This document shows, in pieces, positions 43,909-51,664 of a stretch of DNA of 64,000 nt. Numbering within the stretch: position 1 is the stretch's first letter; each line of letters starts with the position of its first letter. A program made the position numbers and the translations under genes. This stretch comes from Intestinimonas massiliensis (ex Afouda et al. 2020) (GTDB lineage Bacteria > Bacillota > Clostridia > Oscillospirales > Oscillospiraceae). The stretch is from positions 721,263 through 785,262 of the forward strand of contig NZ_LN869529.1 of NCBI RefSeq assembly GCF_001244995.1, written 5' to 3'. A model generated the notes under the pieces. The model did no database searches and had not been told where the DNA came from. It saw nothing but the letters and a program-made list of their open reading frames with translations.

Positions 43909-43947
43909 AAAAATTCCTCCTTGTTGATACCTTTCGGCTGTCCTCTG

Positions 43948-44727
43948 TTATTTGTTTTGGAAGTTGGCCTCTCGCTTCTCCAAAAAGGAGGCGATACCCT
44001 CGCTTTTATCCTCCGTTTCGAAAATGTCGCCGCTCAAATTTTGTTCGTATTCAAGTCCATCCATCAGAGTATGCTCTCTGGAATAGTTGATACATTTTTT
44101 ATCTGCCGCAACGGCTAACGGGGCTTTCGTACAGATTGTGGCAGCCACCCCCATGGCTTTGGCAAGACACGCATCCTCATCGGCCAAGTATTCACACATA
44201 CCCAAGCGATAAGCCTCTTCACCGCGGATGGTCTCGCTCGTGTAAATTAACCGCTTGGCCGCACCCAGACCGATGAGTTTAGACAGACGTTGTGTTCCGC
44301 CCGCGCCTGGAATAATGCCTAGGCCGCCCTCGGGAAAGCCTACCTTCGTCTTGGCGGTAAAGACTCGAAGGTCGCACGATAGGGCCAGCTCCAGACCGCC
44401 TCCCAAAGCGACACCGTTCACCGCGCAGATGACGGGATGCGGGAAGTTCTCAATCTGCAGGAAGACTCTCTGCATGTGGCGTGCGGTCTCCAGGTTACCA
44501 GAGCGGCGAACAACCGCCAAATTTTTTAAGTCCGCGCCAGCGGCAAATAAGCGCATGCCGCTGCACAATACTACGGCCCAGACATCCTGATCTGCCTCCA
44601 GTTCATGGAAGGCTCCGGAAAGGTCGTCCAACAGATCAAAGGTCAACGCGTTGACAGGAGCGCTGCACATAACGACAACGCCCACATGTCCTTCTCTGGT
44701 AACAGTCACATTCTGATATTTGCTCAT
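43948..44727 (-). CDS. Enoyl-CoA hydratase/isomerase family protein
   Basis: A 259-residue crotonase-fold enzyme. The oxyanion-hole segments are FAAGADLKNL (about residue 63) and NGVALGGGLELALSCD (about 104). The catalytic Glu in FPEGGLGIIPGAGGTQRL is kept. It is therefore a competent hydratase, likely forming (S)-3-hydroxyacyl-CoA. It lies 28 bases downstream of the GntP permease gene in the acyl-CoA operon. Confidence 0.9.
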   Translation of the reverse strand: MSKYQNVTVTREGHVGVVVMCSAPVNALTFDLLDDLSGAFHELEADQDVWAVVLCSGMRLFAAGADLKNLAVVRRSGNLETARHMQRVFLQIENFPHPVICAVNGVALGGGLELALSCDLRVFTAKTKVGFPEGGLGIIPGAGGTQRLSKLIGLGAAKRLIYTSETIRGEEAYRLGMCEYLADEDACLAKAMGVAATICTKAPLAVAADKKCINYSREHTLMDGLEYEQNLSGDIFETEDKSEGIASFLEKREANFQNK

Positions 44728-44755
44728 ACCATGCTCCTATTCTCGCACTGCAATG

Positions 44756-46075
44756 TTAACAAATACCCAGGCCGGCCAAAGCAAGACCAAGGAATTGACA
44801 AATCATCGGGATGATACAGGTAATAACAAAAATGGGGAAGTAGCCCTCCTTAAACTTGAGATCGCAGACAGTCATAAAGGTCAAATTGGGACCGGCGTGG
44901 GGCAGGGAATCCAACGTGCCGGCAGCCACTGTGACCAGGCGGTGGAGTTGTTGGGCATTGACGCCCATGCTGAGGAAATGCTTTCCCAGAAGCTCACACC
45001 AAATCTGGATACCGCCGGAGGAGGAAGCCGTAATGGCGCAGATGATATCCATGGAGATGACTGCGGCCAACAGCGGGGAGCCGCCAATACCAGTAGCAAA
45101 ATCCAAGAAATTCTGGAAAGCCGGCACCATCTTGACCGCCCCGGCAAATCCAACGATTGCGGCACTGTTTGTAATGGAAATCAATGCGTTGGCAGCACTC
45201 TTATTGATTCCCTCTAGCTTTGCAGCATTGGAGATATTCTTCCAGGAGAGGATAGCGGTATAGAGAATACCCAGCAACAGGCTGATGCAGACAGCAAATG
45301 TGGCGTTGAGGCCCATCCTGGTCCCAACTAAGTTGCCTACAAAGATGATGGCAACAGGGACAAATGCGACAAAGAAATTAGGGACATCCTTGCGACTCTC
45401 CCCCGACATAGGCATCATGACATCCTTGGACCCAGGGGTAAAGTGCTCGCCGTTCTTCTTCCACACCTTAGCCTGCCACTCCAGATAGACAAGCCCCAGT
45501 ACGGCTGCTACGATAGCCAGAATGATACCTAGGGTGGGAGCGGCATAAATAGTGGTGCCTAAATAATTGGCTGGTACCACGTTGGTAAGAGCGGGGGAGC
45601 CCGGGAGCATAGTCATGGTAAAAACGCCGGCACCTAGGTTGACCATGCCGGGTAGAAGGCGGCGGGGGATGTCTCCGGCCTGGAGGACATAAAGGGCGAT
45701 CGGATAGATAGCGAATATGACTACGAAGACCGACACGCCGGAGTAGGTTAGAATGGCGGTGGTGGCCACGATGATCAGAATGCCGCGCTTGGCACCAAAG
45801 ATGTCAATCATCTTGTAGGCGATTGAGCGGGCAAAGCCGCTTAGGGACATAAACTCGCCAAAGGCAGCGCCCATAAAGAACATAATAACGTAGTTTTTGA
45901 TAAAACCCGTCATACCGGCGCTGTAGCCGTTAAGAAAGGTGTCCCACACGGGAACTTGACAGCAGACAATGACCACAGCGGTGGCCAACAGGCCTGCGAT
46001 TAAGGGATGCAGGCCCTTGAAAACAGTAATGATCAAAAGCGCAATTGCCAAGATACAGCCGATCGTACCTAACAT
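44756..46075 (-). CDS. GntP family permease
   Basis: A 439-residue membrane protein with 11-13 helices. The start ATG 46075 (GAGAGGGATC upstream) begins MLGTIGCILAIALLIITVFK; an upstream in-frame extension is out of keeping with the family. GntP proteins import gluconate and related hydroxy acids or 3-hydroxybutyrate with protons. In this operon a short hydroxy acid taken up for CoA activation by the CoA-transferase is the natural substrate. Confidence 0.88.
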   Translation of the reverse strand: MLGTIGCILAIALLIITVFKGLHPLIAGLLATAVVIVCCQVPVWDTFLNGYSAGMTGFIKNYVIMFFMGAAFGEFMSLSGFARSIAYKMIDIFGAKRGILIIVATTAILTYSGVSVFVVIFAIYPIALYVLQAGDIPRRLLPGMVNLGAGVFTMTMLPGSPALTNVVPANYLGTTIYAAPTLGIILAIVAAVLGLVYLEWQAKVWKKNGEHFTPGSKDVMMPMSGESRKDVPNFFVAFVPVAIIFVGNLVGTRMGLNATFAVCISLLLGILYTAILSWKNISNAAKLEGINKSAANALISITNSAAIVGFAGAVKMVPAFQNFLDFATGIGGSPLLAAVISMDIICAITASSSGGIQIWCELLGKHFLSMGVNAQQLHRLVTVAAGTLDSLPHAGPNLTFMTVCDLKFKEGYFPIFVITCIIPMICQFLGLALAGLGIC

Positions 46076-46157
46076 GAGTGATCCCTCTCTTCCGATTTTT
46101 ATTGTACCTTTATTATGTAAGACGTAAAGGTCCCTCCAAGGGTATCGCGCTGTGCTG

Positions 46158-47711
46158 TCATTTGGCTCCAATGATGGAGGCAAGGCCCATGGGTTCCTCC
46201 CGGAAGATGCGTGCGTCCATGAGCTTGAGGTTGGGGGAGATGAGCGGCTCAAATTCCATACAAGGCAGGATGTGCTCCTCAATCGTGATTCCTGGGGCAA
46301 TCTCGGTGAGCATAAGACCTTTCTCTGTGACCTCGAAGACGCAACGTTCCGTGATAAAGAGGACCTTTTGCCCGGCTCTCCTGCTCTGGGCGGCGCTAAA
46401 GGTAATTTGACCGATGGAACGAAGGAACTTTTTCTTTTGCCCCTCTTCCAGGATGTGGAGCGTTCCGTCCCTGATTTCCAGCCTCAGCCCACCGGCAGTC
46501 ATGGTCCCGGAAAAGGCAACCTTGGGGGTGGACTGGGAGATATCGATGAACCCGCCAGCACCGGCGATGCGGTTTCCAAAGCGGCTGACATTGACGTTTC
46601 CGGCAGGATCGACCTCGGCAAAGCCCAAGGAACAGATGTCCAAGTTTCCACCGTCGTAATAGTCAAATTGGTGTGTCATGGAGAGAGCTGCCCAAGCGTT
46701 ATAGCTGGAGCCAAAATGTGCACCGCCGGCTGGAACACCTCCAATAAGACCGCTTTCGATGGTCAGACACAGGCGGTCGGCAATGCCTTCCTCACTGGCT
46801 ACCTTGGCGACTCCTTCTGGGATTCCAATTCCCAAGTTGACCACCGAATTGGGGGCCAGTTCCATAGCGGCCCTCCGTGCGATGACCTTGCGGTCATTCA
46901 GCGGCAAGGTGTCAAAGCCGATGTCATTGGCTCGGAAATGGCCCGAAAGGATTGGGTCGTAGAATGCAGCGGGGGTCTGACGGTGATTTTCCTCGGGGTT
47001 CGTGCAGACCACGACCGCGTCTACCATGCTGCCCGGTATAACAACTTGGGAGCGGTCCATGGAGCCGGAAGAGACATAATTCTTGACTTGAACGATGACT
47101 TTGCCGCCCATGCCCTTGACACCCATGACCACATCTAACAGGTCTACGGGGGCGGACTCCTCCTCGATGGTAATGTTCCCCAACTCATCCGAGGTAGTTC
47201 CACGCACTAATGCAATATCCAGCTTTGGGGTCTTATAGACCAGATACTCCTCCCCGCAGATATCGGTCAACTCCACCAGATCCTCTGTGGTGATCTCGTT
47301 CATCTTGCCGCCACCCAAACGAGGGTCGCAGAAGGTGTGCAAGCCAATCTTGGTGATCTCACCAATCTTTCCGCCGGCCGCGGCACGGTACATGTGATCG
47401 ACGACACCCTGTGGTAGGTTGTAGGACTGGATCTTGTTTTCAATGACCATTTGGATCATCTTCTGGTTACCAGCGTAGTGTCCCGTGATATACCGCGAAA
47501 ATAACCCTTCTTCTGTCATGTCCTGCACACCCGTATTGCCGGCACCCTGCATGAGTGTCAGGCCACAGGGATGGCCGGTGGTACGAAACCGCTCAGCCAA
47601 TGCCAAGTAAAGCTCCCGCGACACAGTACAAGACTGGAAGCCAGAGATGGCAATTCCATCCCCATCATGAATCATGTCGATGGCTTGGTCAATGCTAACT
47701 CTTTTGCTCAT
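46158..47711 (-). CDS. Acyl-CoA:acetate/propionate CoA-transferase (YdiF-like)
   Basis: A 517-residue family I CoA-transferase with both alpha and beta halves fused. The catalytic Glu lies in TIESGLIGGVPAGGAHFG near residue 320, with oxyanion-hole motif GSGSMD-like SSGSMDRSQV upstream. It moves CoA from acetyl- or propionyl-CoA to the imported acid, saving ATP. It is the first gene of the operon. Its own upstream region has been split by an IS110-family insertion 72 bases before the start codon. Confidence 0.9.
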   Translation of the reverse strand: MSKRVSIDQAIDMIHDGDGIAISGFQSCTVSRELYLALAERFRTTGHPCGLTLMQGAGNTGVQDMTEEGLFSRYITGHYAGNQKMIQMVIENKIQSYNLPQGVVDHMYRAAAGGKIGEITKIGLHTFCDPRLGGGKMNEITTEDLVELTDICGEEYLVYKTPKLDIALVRGTTSDELGNITIEEESAPVDLLDVVMGVKGMGGKVIVQVKNYVSSGSMDRSQVVIPGSMVDAVVVCTNPEENHRQTPAAFYDPILSGHFRANDIGFDTLPLNDRKVIARRAAMELAPNSVVNLGIGIPEGVAKVASEEGIADRLCLTIESGLIGGVPAGGAHFGSSYNAWAALSMTHQFDYYDGGNLDICSLGFAEVDPAGNVNVSRFGNRIAGAGGFIDISQSTPKVAFSGTMTAGGLRLEIRDGTLHILEEGQKKKFLRSIGQITFSAAQSRRAGQKVLFITERCVFEVTEKGLMLTEIAPGITIEEHILPCMEFEPLISPNLKLMDARIFREEPMGLASIIGAK

Positions 47712-47799
47712 AAAATCCCTCCTAAGTGGTTGTAGAACAACGGTTTGTGCATATGAATCGCTACCCCTGTGATCGGCGCCCTCCTTGTATTATAAAGTA

Positions 47800-47985
47800 G
47801 TAGTTATTAGAGCCCCTCTCCAAGGGCTATGTGCTACACTGTAAGGGATGCTGTGGATTGGTGTTGTCCTCCTACCAGAAGATGGTTTAAGAAAGGTTCC
47901 AACCACAGCCCTTTGCAGTTTTGTTAATCAGTTAAATACCGCCAGACGGTTTATGTGGAACAAGGCTACAAGAGCAAAGTGTTCT
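47800..47985 (+). ncRNA. Predicted bridge RNA of the IS110-family element
   Basis: Starting seven bases after the junction -10 box there are three structures in order. A 5' stem-loop comes first (AGCCC 47811-47815 with GGGCT 47824-47828). A target-binding loop follows: lower stem 47851-47861/47899-47908, upper stem ACCA/TGGT, left guide GTCCTCCT 47866-47873, right guide AAGAAAGG 47889-47896. A donor-binding loop is last: stem CTTTGC/GCAAAG 47911-47916/47974-47979, upper stem ACCG/CGGT, left guide GTTAATC 47923-47929, right guide TACAAGA 47967-47973. The guides match left target GCCCTCCT (one wobble), right target CCTTTCTT, left donor GTTAATC and right donor TCTTGTA. Length of about 180 bases is as in known bridge RNAs. 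Confidence 0.75.
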
Positions 47986-48024
47986 GTGGAGCAGCATCAC
48001 AATCTTACCGTTGGAGGTTTTATC

Positions 48025-49203
48025 ATGGTAGTTTCTGTTGGCATTGATGTCTCAAAGGACAAGCACGACTGCTTCATTCTCAACTCGGAAGGTGAAGTCC
48101 TGGCAGATGTGTTCACCATTCCCAACAACATGGATGGTTTTACCTGCCTGCTTCAGAAAATCCGGGACTGCACCACATCCCAGGACAAAATAAGAGTAGG
48201 GCTTGAGGCGACCGGACATTACAGCTACAACATCCTTGGGTTTCTTCTTGACAACGGTCTGGCCACCTATGTCTTGAACCCTTTGCGCACCAATCTCTAC
48301 AGGAAAAGTCTCAGCTTAAGAAAGACAAAGACTGACCGTGTGGATGCACGAACGATTGCAGCTATGCTTCTGTCCGATGTAGGCCTCAAGCCCTACACAG
48401 ACACAGCATACCACAATGAGGAGCTAAAGTCACTCACAAGATACCGTTTCGACAAGGTGAAAGAACGAGCCAAACTGAAATGCTCTGTTTCCAGGCTGGT
48501 CTGCATCCTGTTCCCAGAGTTGGAAAATCTGGTACCGTCCCTCCATGGGGCTTCTGTCTATGCCTTGCTGGAAGAGTTCCCTGGCGCCGTTCAGATCGCC
48601 GGGGCGCACCTGACACGACTGAAATCCCTTTTGACTGACGCCTCCAGAGGCCGTTACGGGCGGGACATGGCCCTGGACATCCGGGATGCTGCCAGGAATT
48701 CCATAGGCTCCAGAATGCCTGCCAAGTCCCTCGAATTGCAGCATACCATCCGGCTTATCCGGGAACTGGACGCTGAAATTGAGGAAATCGAAACAGAAAT
48801 CCAAGCTATGATGGATGAACTGCACTCTCCGATCACGACCATTCCGGGCATTGGCTGTCGCATGGGGGCTATGATCCTTGCCGAGGTTGGGGACTTCTCC
48901 CGCTTTGAATCTCCCGACAAGCTGCTTGCCTATGCAGGGCTTTCACCATCGACCTACCAATCCGGACAGCTCAAGAACTGCTATCCGCACATGGAAAAAC
49001 GCGGCTCCAGATACCTTCGCTACGCCATTTACAACGCCACCAAGTATGTCTGCTTATGGGACCCGGCCTTTGCGTCTTACCTTGCCAAGAAACGAGCGGA
49101 AGGCAAGCATTACAATGTTGCAATCTCCCACGCGGCCAAGAAACTGGTACGGCTCATCTTCGCTCTGGAGAAGTCCAGACAACCGTACCGTCTGGTAGCC
49201 TAA
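48025..49203 (+). CDS. IS110-family transposase (DEDD recombinase)
   Basis: A 392-residue RuvC-like DEDD enzyme fused to a Tnp (transposase_20) domain. The first acidic residue is in VGIDVSKDKHD, the second in GLEATGHYSYN, and the last pair in KTDRVDARTIA (about residue 110). The C-terminal domain has TTIPGIGCRMGAMILAEVGD and KRGSRYLRYAIYN, whose Ser is the expected nucleophile. It is intact, with SD TTGGAGG. IS110 enzymes use a bridge RNA to choose target and donor. The coding strand opposes the operon to its left. Confidence 0.95.
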   Translation: MVVSVGIDVSKDKHDCFILNSEGEVLADVFTIPNNMDGFTCLLQKIRDCTTSQDKIRVGLEATGHYSYNILGFLLDNGLATYVLNPLRTNLYRKSLSLRKTKTDRVDARTIAAMLLSDVGLKPYTDTAYHNEELKSLTRYRFDKVKERAKLKCSVSRLVCILFPELENLVPSLHGASVYALLEEFPGAVQIAGAHLTRLKSLLTDASRGRYGRDMALDIRDAARNSIGSRMPAKSLELQHTIRLIRELDAEIEEIETEIQAMMDELHSPITTIPGIGCRMGAMILAEVGDFSRFESPDKLLAYAGLSPSTYQSGQLKNCYPHMEKRGSRYLRYAIYNATKYVCLWDPAFASYLAKKRAEGKHYNVAISHAAKKLVRLIFALEKSRQPYRLVA

Positions 49204-49360
49204 CTTACTCTTGCTGGCATCCGGGGTCCTAACGGACCTCTACTTTGATATACTTTTTTTGAACCATCTGTTTTTGTACCACCGCCATTCATTTTGGGGG
49301 TTGACTTCTAATAGTTAATCTTTCTTGGCGTATCAAGGCGTTGTTCTGTTGTTGTTTAAA

Positions 49361-49375
49361 GCAAATTGCGTGCCA
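49361..49375 (-). promoter_or_regulatory. Sigma-54 promoter of the acyl-CoA operon
   Basis: The minus strand reads TGGCAC-GCAAT-TTGC, a perfect -24/-12 match with the required GG/GC spacing. Transcription runs left, through the IS110 element, toward the CoA-transferase gene. Without the IS the start codon would be about 110 bases from the expected transcript start. Confidence 0.8.
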
Positions 49376-49404
49376 AAAGATTATCTTGCATAAAACCCCG
49401 CAAT

Positions 49405-49419
49405 TCCAAGGCCCTTGGA
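49405..49419 (-). promoter_or_regulatory. Palindrome upstream of the sigma-54 promoter
   Basis: TCCAAGG-C-CCTTGGA is a perfect 15-base palindrome 30 bases upstream of the -24 element, a candidate activator (enhancer) site for the PAS sigma-54 protein. Only one copy was seen, closer than usual. Confidence 0.35.
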
Positions 49420-49522
49420 GGACGGCAGAGCATTCCCATTTAAATCTGAGTTGCGAAAATGCATCCTGGATGTTGCGCAGTCGTTAAAACCGTGTGATGT
49501 AGGAGTAGGATATGCCCAAGGA

Positions 49523-49572
49523 TAAAAATGCCTCTGCGGAGAAGTCTCTCTGTGAGACATTTCCGCAGAGGC
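49523..49572 (-). terminator. Minus-strand terminator upstream of the sigma-54 promoter
   Basis: Eleven-base arms GCCTCTGCGGA/TCCGCAGAGGC with an inner GTCTC/GAGAC stem. On the minus strand ATTTTT follows at once. It insulates the operon from leftward readthrough. Confidence 0.7.
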
Positions 49573-49658
49573 GCAAAGACTTTTTGGAGGGGATTCAGGA
49601 TACAGAAAACTCCTCCCCAATATGCATTCAGAAATCCGTGTATGAGACTGCGGTGGGC

Positions 49659-49687
49659 TTGACGAATTGCCCTGCCCGGGTTATACT
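49659..49687 (+). promoter_or_regulatory. Promoter of the heterodimeric multidrug exporter
   Basis: TTGACG and TATACT with 17 bases between. The transcript would start near 49694, giving a leader of about 135 bases. Confidence 0.7.
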
Positions 49688-49776
49688 GATAAAAACGCAG
49701 CATAGAGGCCATGCCGTCCCCATCCCGGAGGGCGCTGGCCGCGTATTTCCGGACAGAGATGACCTGCGGTCTTTCT

Positions 49777-49804
49777 GTGCGCCCCCTTGGGGCGCTTTTT
49801 TTGT
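49777..49804 (+). terminator. Leader terminator (attenuator) before the exporter gene
   Basis: GCGCCCC and GGGGCGC around CTT, followed by seven Ts, lie 25 bases before the GTG start and inside the promoter-gene interval. It must be bypassed for expression, which suggests conditional attenuation. A possible leader ORF starts ATG 49711 and reads through the hairpin (VRPLGAL). Confidence 0.7.
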
Positions 49805-49828
49805 CGGAAAAGAGAGGAGGAATCCTTT

Positions 49829-51664
49829 GTGGAACAAACTCGCCGCGGAAAGGCGGCGCTGATCTGGCACTTTTTGAGGGGGGTGCTGGGCCTTTTTCTA
49901 GCCGCACTGGTCTTTTCCATGCTGAACACGGTGTGCAATGCGGTGACGCCTCAGATCATTCGGACGACCGTAGATTCGATCATCGGTGACAAGCCGTTTG
50001 CCCTGCCAAATACTGCTGCCGAGTGGATGGGCGGCCTGGAGCTGACCCGGGCGCTGGCCTGGGCCGCCGGGGCGGTCCTGGCGGCGGCGGCGGCATCCGG
50101 CGTCTGCAATTACTTCAGCCGCCTGTGCACAGCCAAGTGTTCCGAGCGGTTCGTCAAGGGGATGCGGGACGAGCTCTACGGTCACATCCAGCGCCTGCCC
50201 TTTGCGTGGCACACGGCCCATCAGACGGGGGAGATCATCCAGCGGTGTACCTCTGACGTAGAGGTCATTCGCGGCTTTGTCACAAACCAATTTTTAGAGG
50301 CCTTCCGCACCATCTTTCTGGTGACCTTTTATCTGATGATCATGTTTTCCATGGATGCGGAGATCTCGCTCATCGCGCTGGCCTTTCTGCCTGTGGTCGT
50401 GGGCTACTCCGTCTTCTTCTACCGCAAAATCGCCAGCCGGTTCCTGGCGGTGGATGAGGCGGAGGGGGAGCTCTCCACGGCGGTACAGGAGAACCTGACG
50501 GGGGTGCGGGTGGTCCGGGCCTTCGGACGGGAGCGCTTTGAGATCCAGCGCTTTGATGAGAAGAACGAGCGGTTTTCTCAGCTTTGGATCAAGCTGGGGC
50601 AGATCCTGAGCGCCTATTGGGGCAGCGGTGACCTGATTACCGGCCTGCAGATCCTGACGGTGCTGCTGGCCGGGGTGCAGAAGACCGTGGACGGAGGTAT
50701 CACCTCGGGGGAGCTCTTGGCCTTTCTGTCCTATAACGCCGCCATGGTCTGGCCGGTTCGTGCCCTGGGCCGCATTTTGTCCGAGATGAGCAAGGCCGGC
50801 GTGTCCATCGACCGGGTGAATGATATCCTGAGCGCCGGGGAGGAACGCCAGCCGGCCCAGCCGTTGAGGCCGCCCATGGACCGGGATATCCGCTTCGAAC
50901 ACGTCACCTTCGGCTATGAAGAGCAGACTCCGGTGCTGCGGGATGTGGACTTTACCATCCCGGCCGGGACTACCTTTGCCATTCTGGGCGGGACAGGCAG
51001 CGGAAAAAGCACTCTGGTCCACCTGCTGGACCGCCTTTATGATCTGGAACCGGGGCAGGGCCGGGTGACCATCGGCGGGGTGGACGTGGCGGAGATCCCC
51101 AGAGATTACCTGCGCAGCCACATCGGCCTGGTCCTCCAGGAGCCCTTCCTCTTTTCCCGCACCATCGAGGAGAACATCCGGGCCACCGCCCCACGGGCCG
51201 GCCGGGAGGAGGTGCGTCACGCCGCCCAGGTGGCCTGCGTGGACCGGGCCATGGAGGAGATGCGCCTGGGCTACGACACCATGGTGGGGGAGCGGGGTGT
51301 GACCCTCTCCGGCGGACAGAAGCAGCGGGTGGCCATCGCGCGGATGCTGATGCAGCAGGCCCCCATCATGGTTTTTGACGACTCCCTGTCCGCTGTGGAC
51401 GCCGAGACTGACGCCCAGATCCGCGCCGCGCTGAAGGAGCACGAGCAGGGCCGCACCGTCATCCTGATCTCCCATCGGGTCACCAGCCTGATGCAGGCCG
51501 ACCAGATTCTGGTCCTGGAGGGCGGCCGGGTAGCCGAGCTGGGGACCCATGCCCAGCTCCTGGCCCGAGGCGGCACCTACAAGCGCATCTATGACATCCA
51601 GATGAACCGCGACGACCGGGTACTGCTGGAGACGGAAGGGGGGAAAGAAGACCATGGCTTATGA
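49829..51664 (+). CDS. ABC multidrug exporter half-transporter (BmrC-like)
   Basis: A 611-residue exporter with a six-helix membrane domain (about 1-310) fused to an ATPase. Walker A is GGTGSGKST and the signature LSGGQKQR is canonical. Walker B IMVFDDSLSAVD has Asp where the catalytic Glu is normal, marking the degenerate site of a heterodimer. GTG 49829 follows GAGAGGAGG at good spacing. It overlaps the second half-transporter by 11 bases. Behind a leader terminator, as bmrCD is in B. subtilis. Exports drugs or lipids. Confidence 0.92.
   Translation: MEQTRRGKAALIWHFLRGVLGLFLAALVFSMLNTVCNAVTPQIIRTTVDSIIGDKPFALPNTAAEWMGGLELTRALAWAAGAVLAAAAASGVCNYFSRLCTAKCSERFVKGMRDELYGHIQRLPFAWHTAHQTGEIIQRCTSDVEVIRGFVTNQFLEAFRTIFLVTFYLMIMFSMDAEISLIALAFLPVVVGYSVFFYRKIASRFLAVDEAEGELSTAVQENLTGVRVVRAFGRERFEIQRFDEKNERFSQLWIKLGQILSAYWGSGDLITGLQILTVLLAGVQKTVDGGITSGELLAFLSYNAAMVWPVRALGRILSEMSKAGVSIDRVNDILSAGEERQPAQPLRPPMDRDIRFEHVTFGYEEQTPVLRDVDFTIPAGTTFAILGGTGSGKSTLVHLLDRLYDLEPGQGRVTIGGVDVAEIPRDYLRSHIGLVLQEPFLFSRTIEENIRATAPRAGREEVRHAAQVACVDRAMEEMRLGYDTMVGERGVTLSGGQKQRVAIARMLMQQAPIMVFDDSLSAVDAETDAQIRAALKEHEQGRTVILISHRVTSLMQADQILVLEGGRVAELGTHAQLLARGGTYKRIYDIQMNRDDRVLLETEGGKEDHGL

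Larger units (their letters stand above)
47784..49321 (+). mobile_element. IS110-family insertion sequence with decoded ends
   Basis: The element is bounded by a CT dinucleotide at both ends (47784-47785 and 49320-49321) without inverted repeats, as in IS110. The ends are supported in two ways. Joining right to left end creates TTGACT (49301-49306) and TATTAT (47788-47793) with exactly 17 bases between, a promoter that exists only in the circular form. The guide segments of the bridge RNA match these ends and the flanks. It carries one transposase and sits between the sigma-54 promoter and first gene of the acyl-CoA operon. The empty site reads GCCCTC-CT-TTCTTGG. Confidence 0.78.
49322..49828. 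other. Regulatory region right of the IS element
   Basis: In order it holds the sigma-54 promoter of the interrupted operon, a 15-base palindrome, a minus-strand terminator, a plus-strand promoter, and the attenuated leader of the multidrug exporter. Short open frames here are not supported as genes, apart from a possible leader peptide from 49711. Confidence 0.65.

Noticed and set aside
47789..47794. TATAAT on the minus strand just inside the IS left end as an outward promoter for the CoA-transferase gene
   Set aside because: No acceptable -35 at 16-18 bases; the same bases serve as the circle-junction -10 in the other direction. Weak activity cannot be excluded.
47829..47846. Sigma-54-like TAGCAC on the minus strand close to the CoA-transferase gene
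   Set aside because: The -12 GC is missing; the perfect site is at 49361-49375.
47816..49306. Alternative IS110 ends with CT at 47816-47817 and 49305-49306, which also give a spaced promoter and an inverted repeat TATTAGA/TCTAATA in the rejoined site
   Set aside because: The bridge RNA guides do not match flanks or ends defined this way, whereas all four match with ends at 47784 and 49321; the 5' hairpin of the RNA would also be cut.
49512..49989. Protein-coding genes in the leader of the multidrug exporter
   Set aside because: Overlapping frames on both strands lack SD sites and family similarity; only a possible leader peptide from 49711 is kept.
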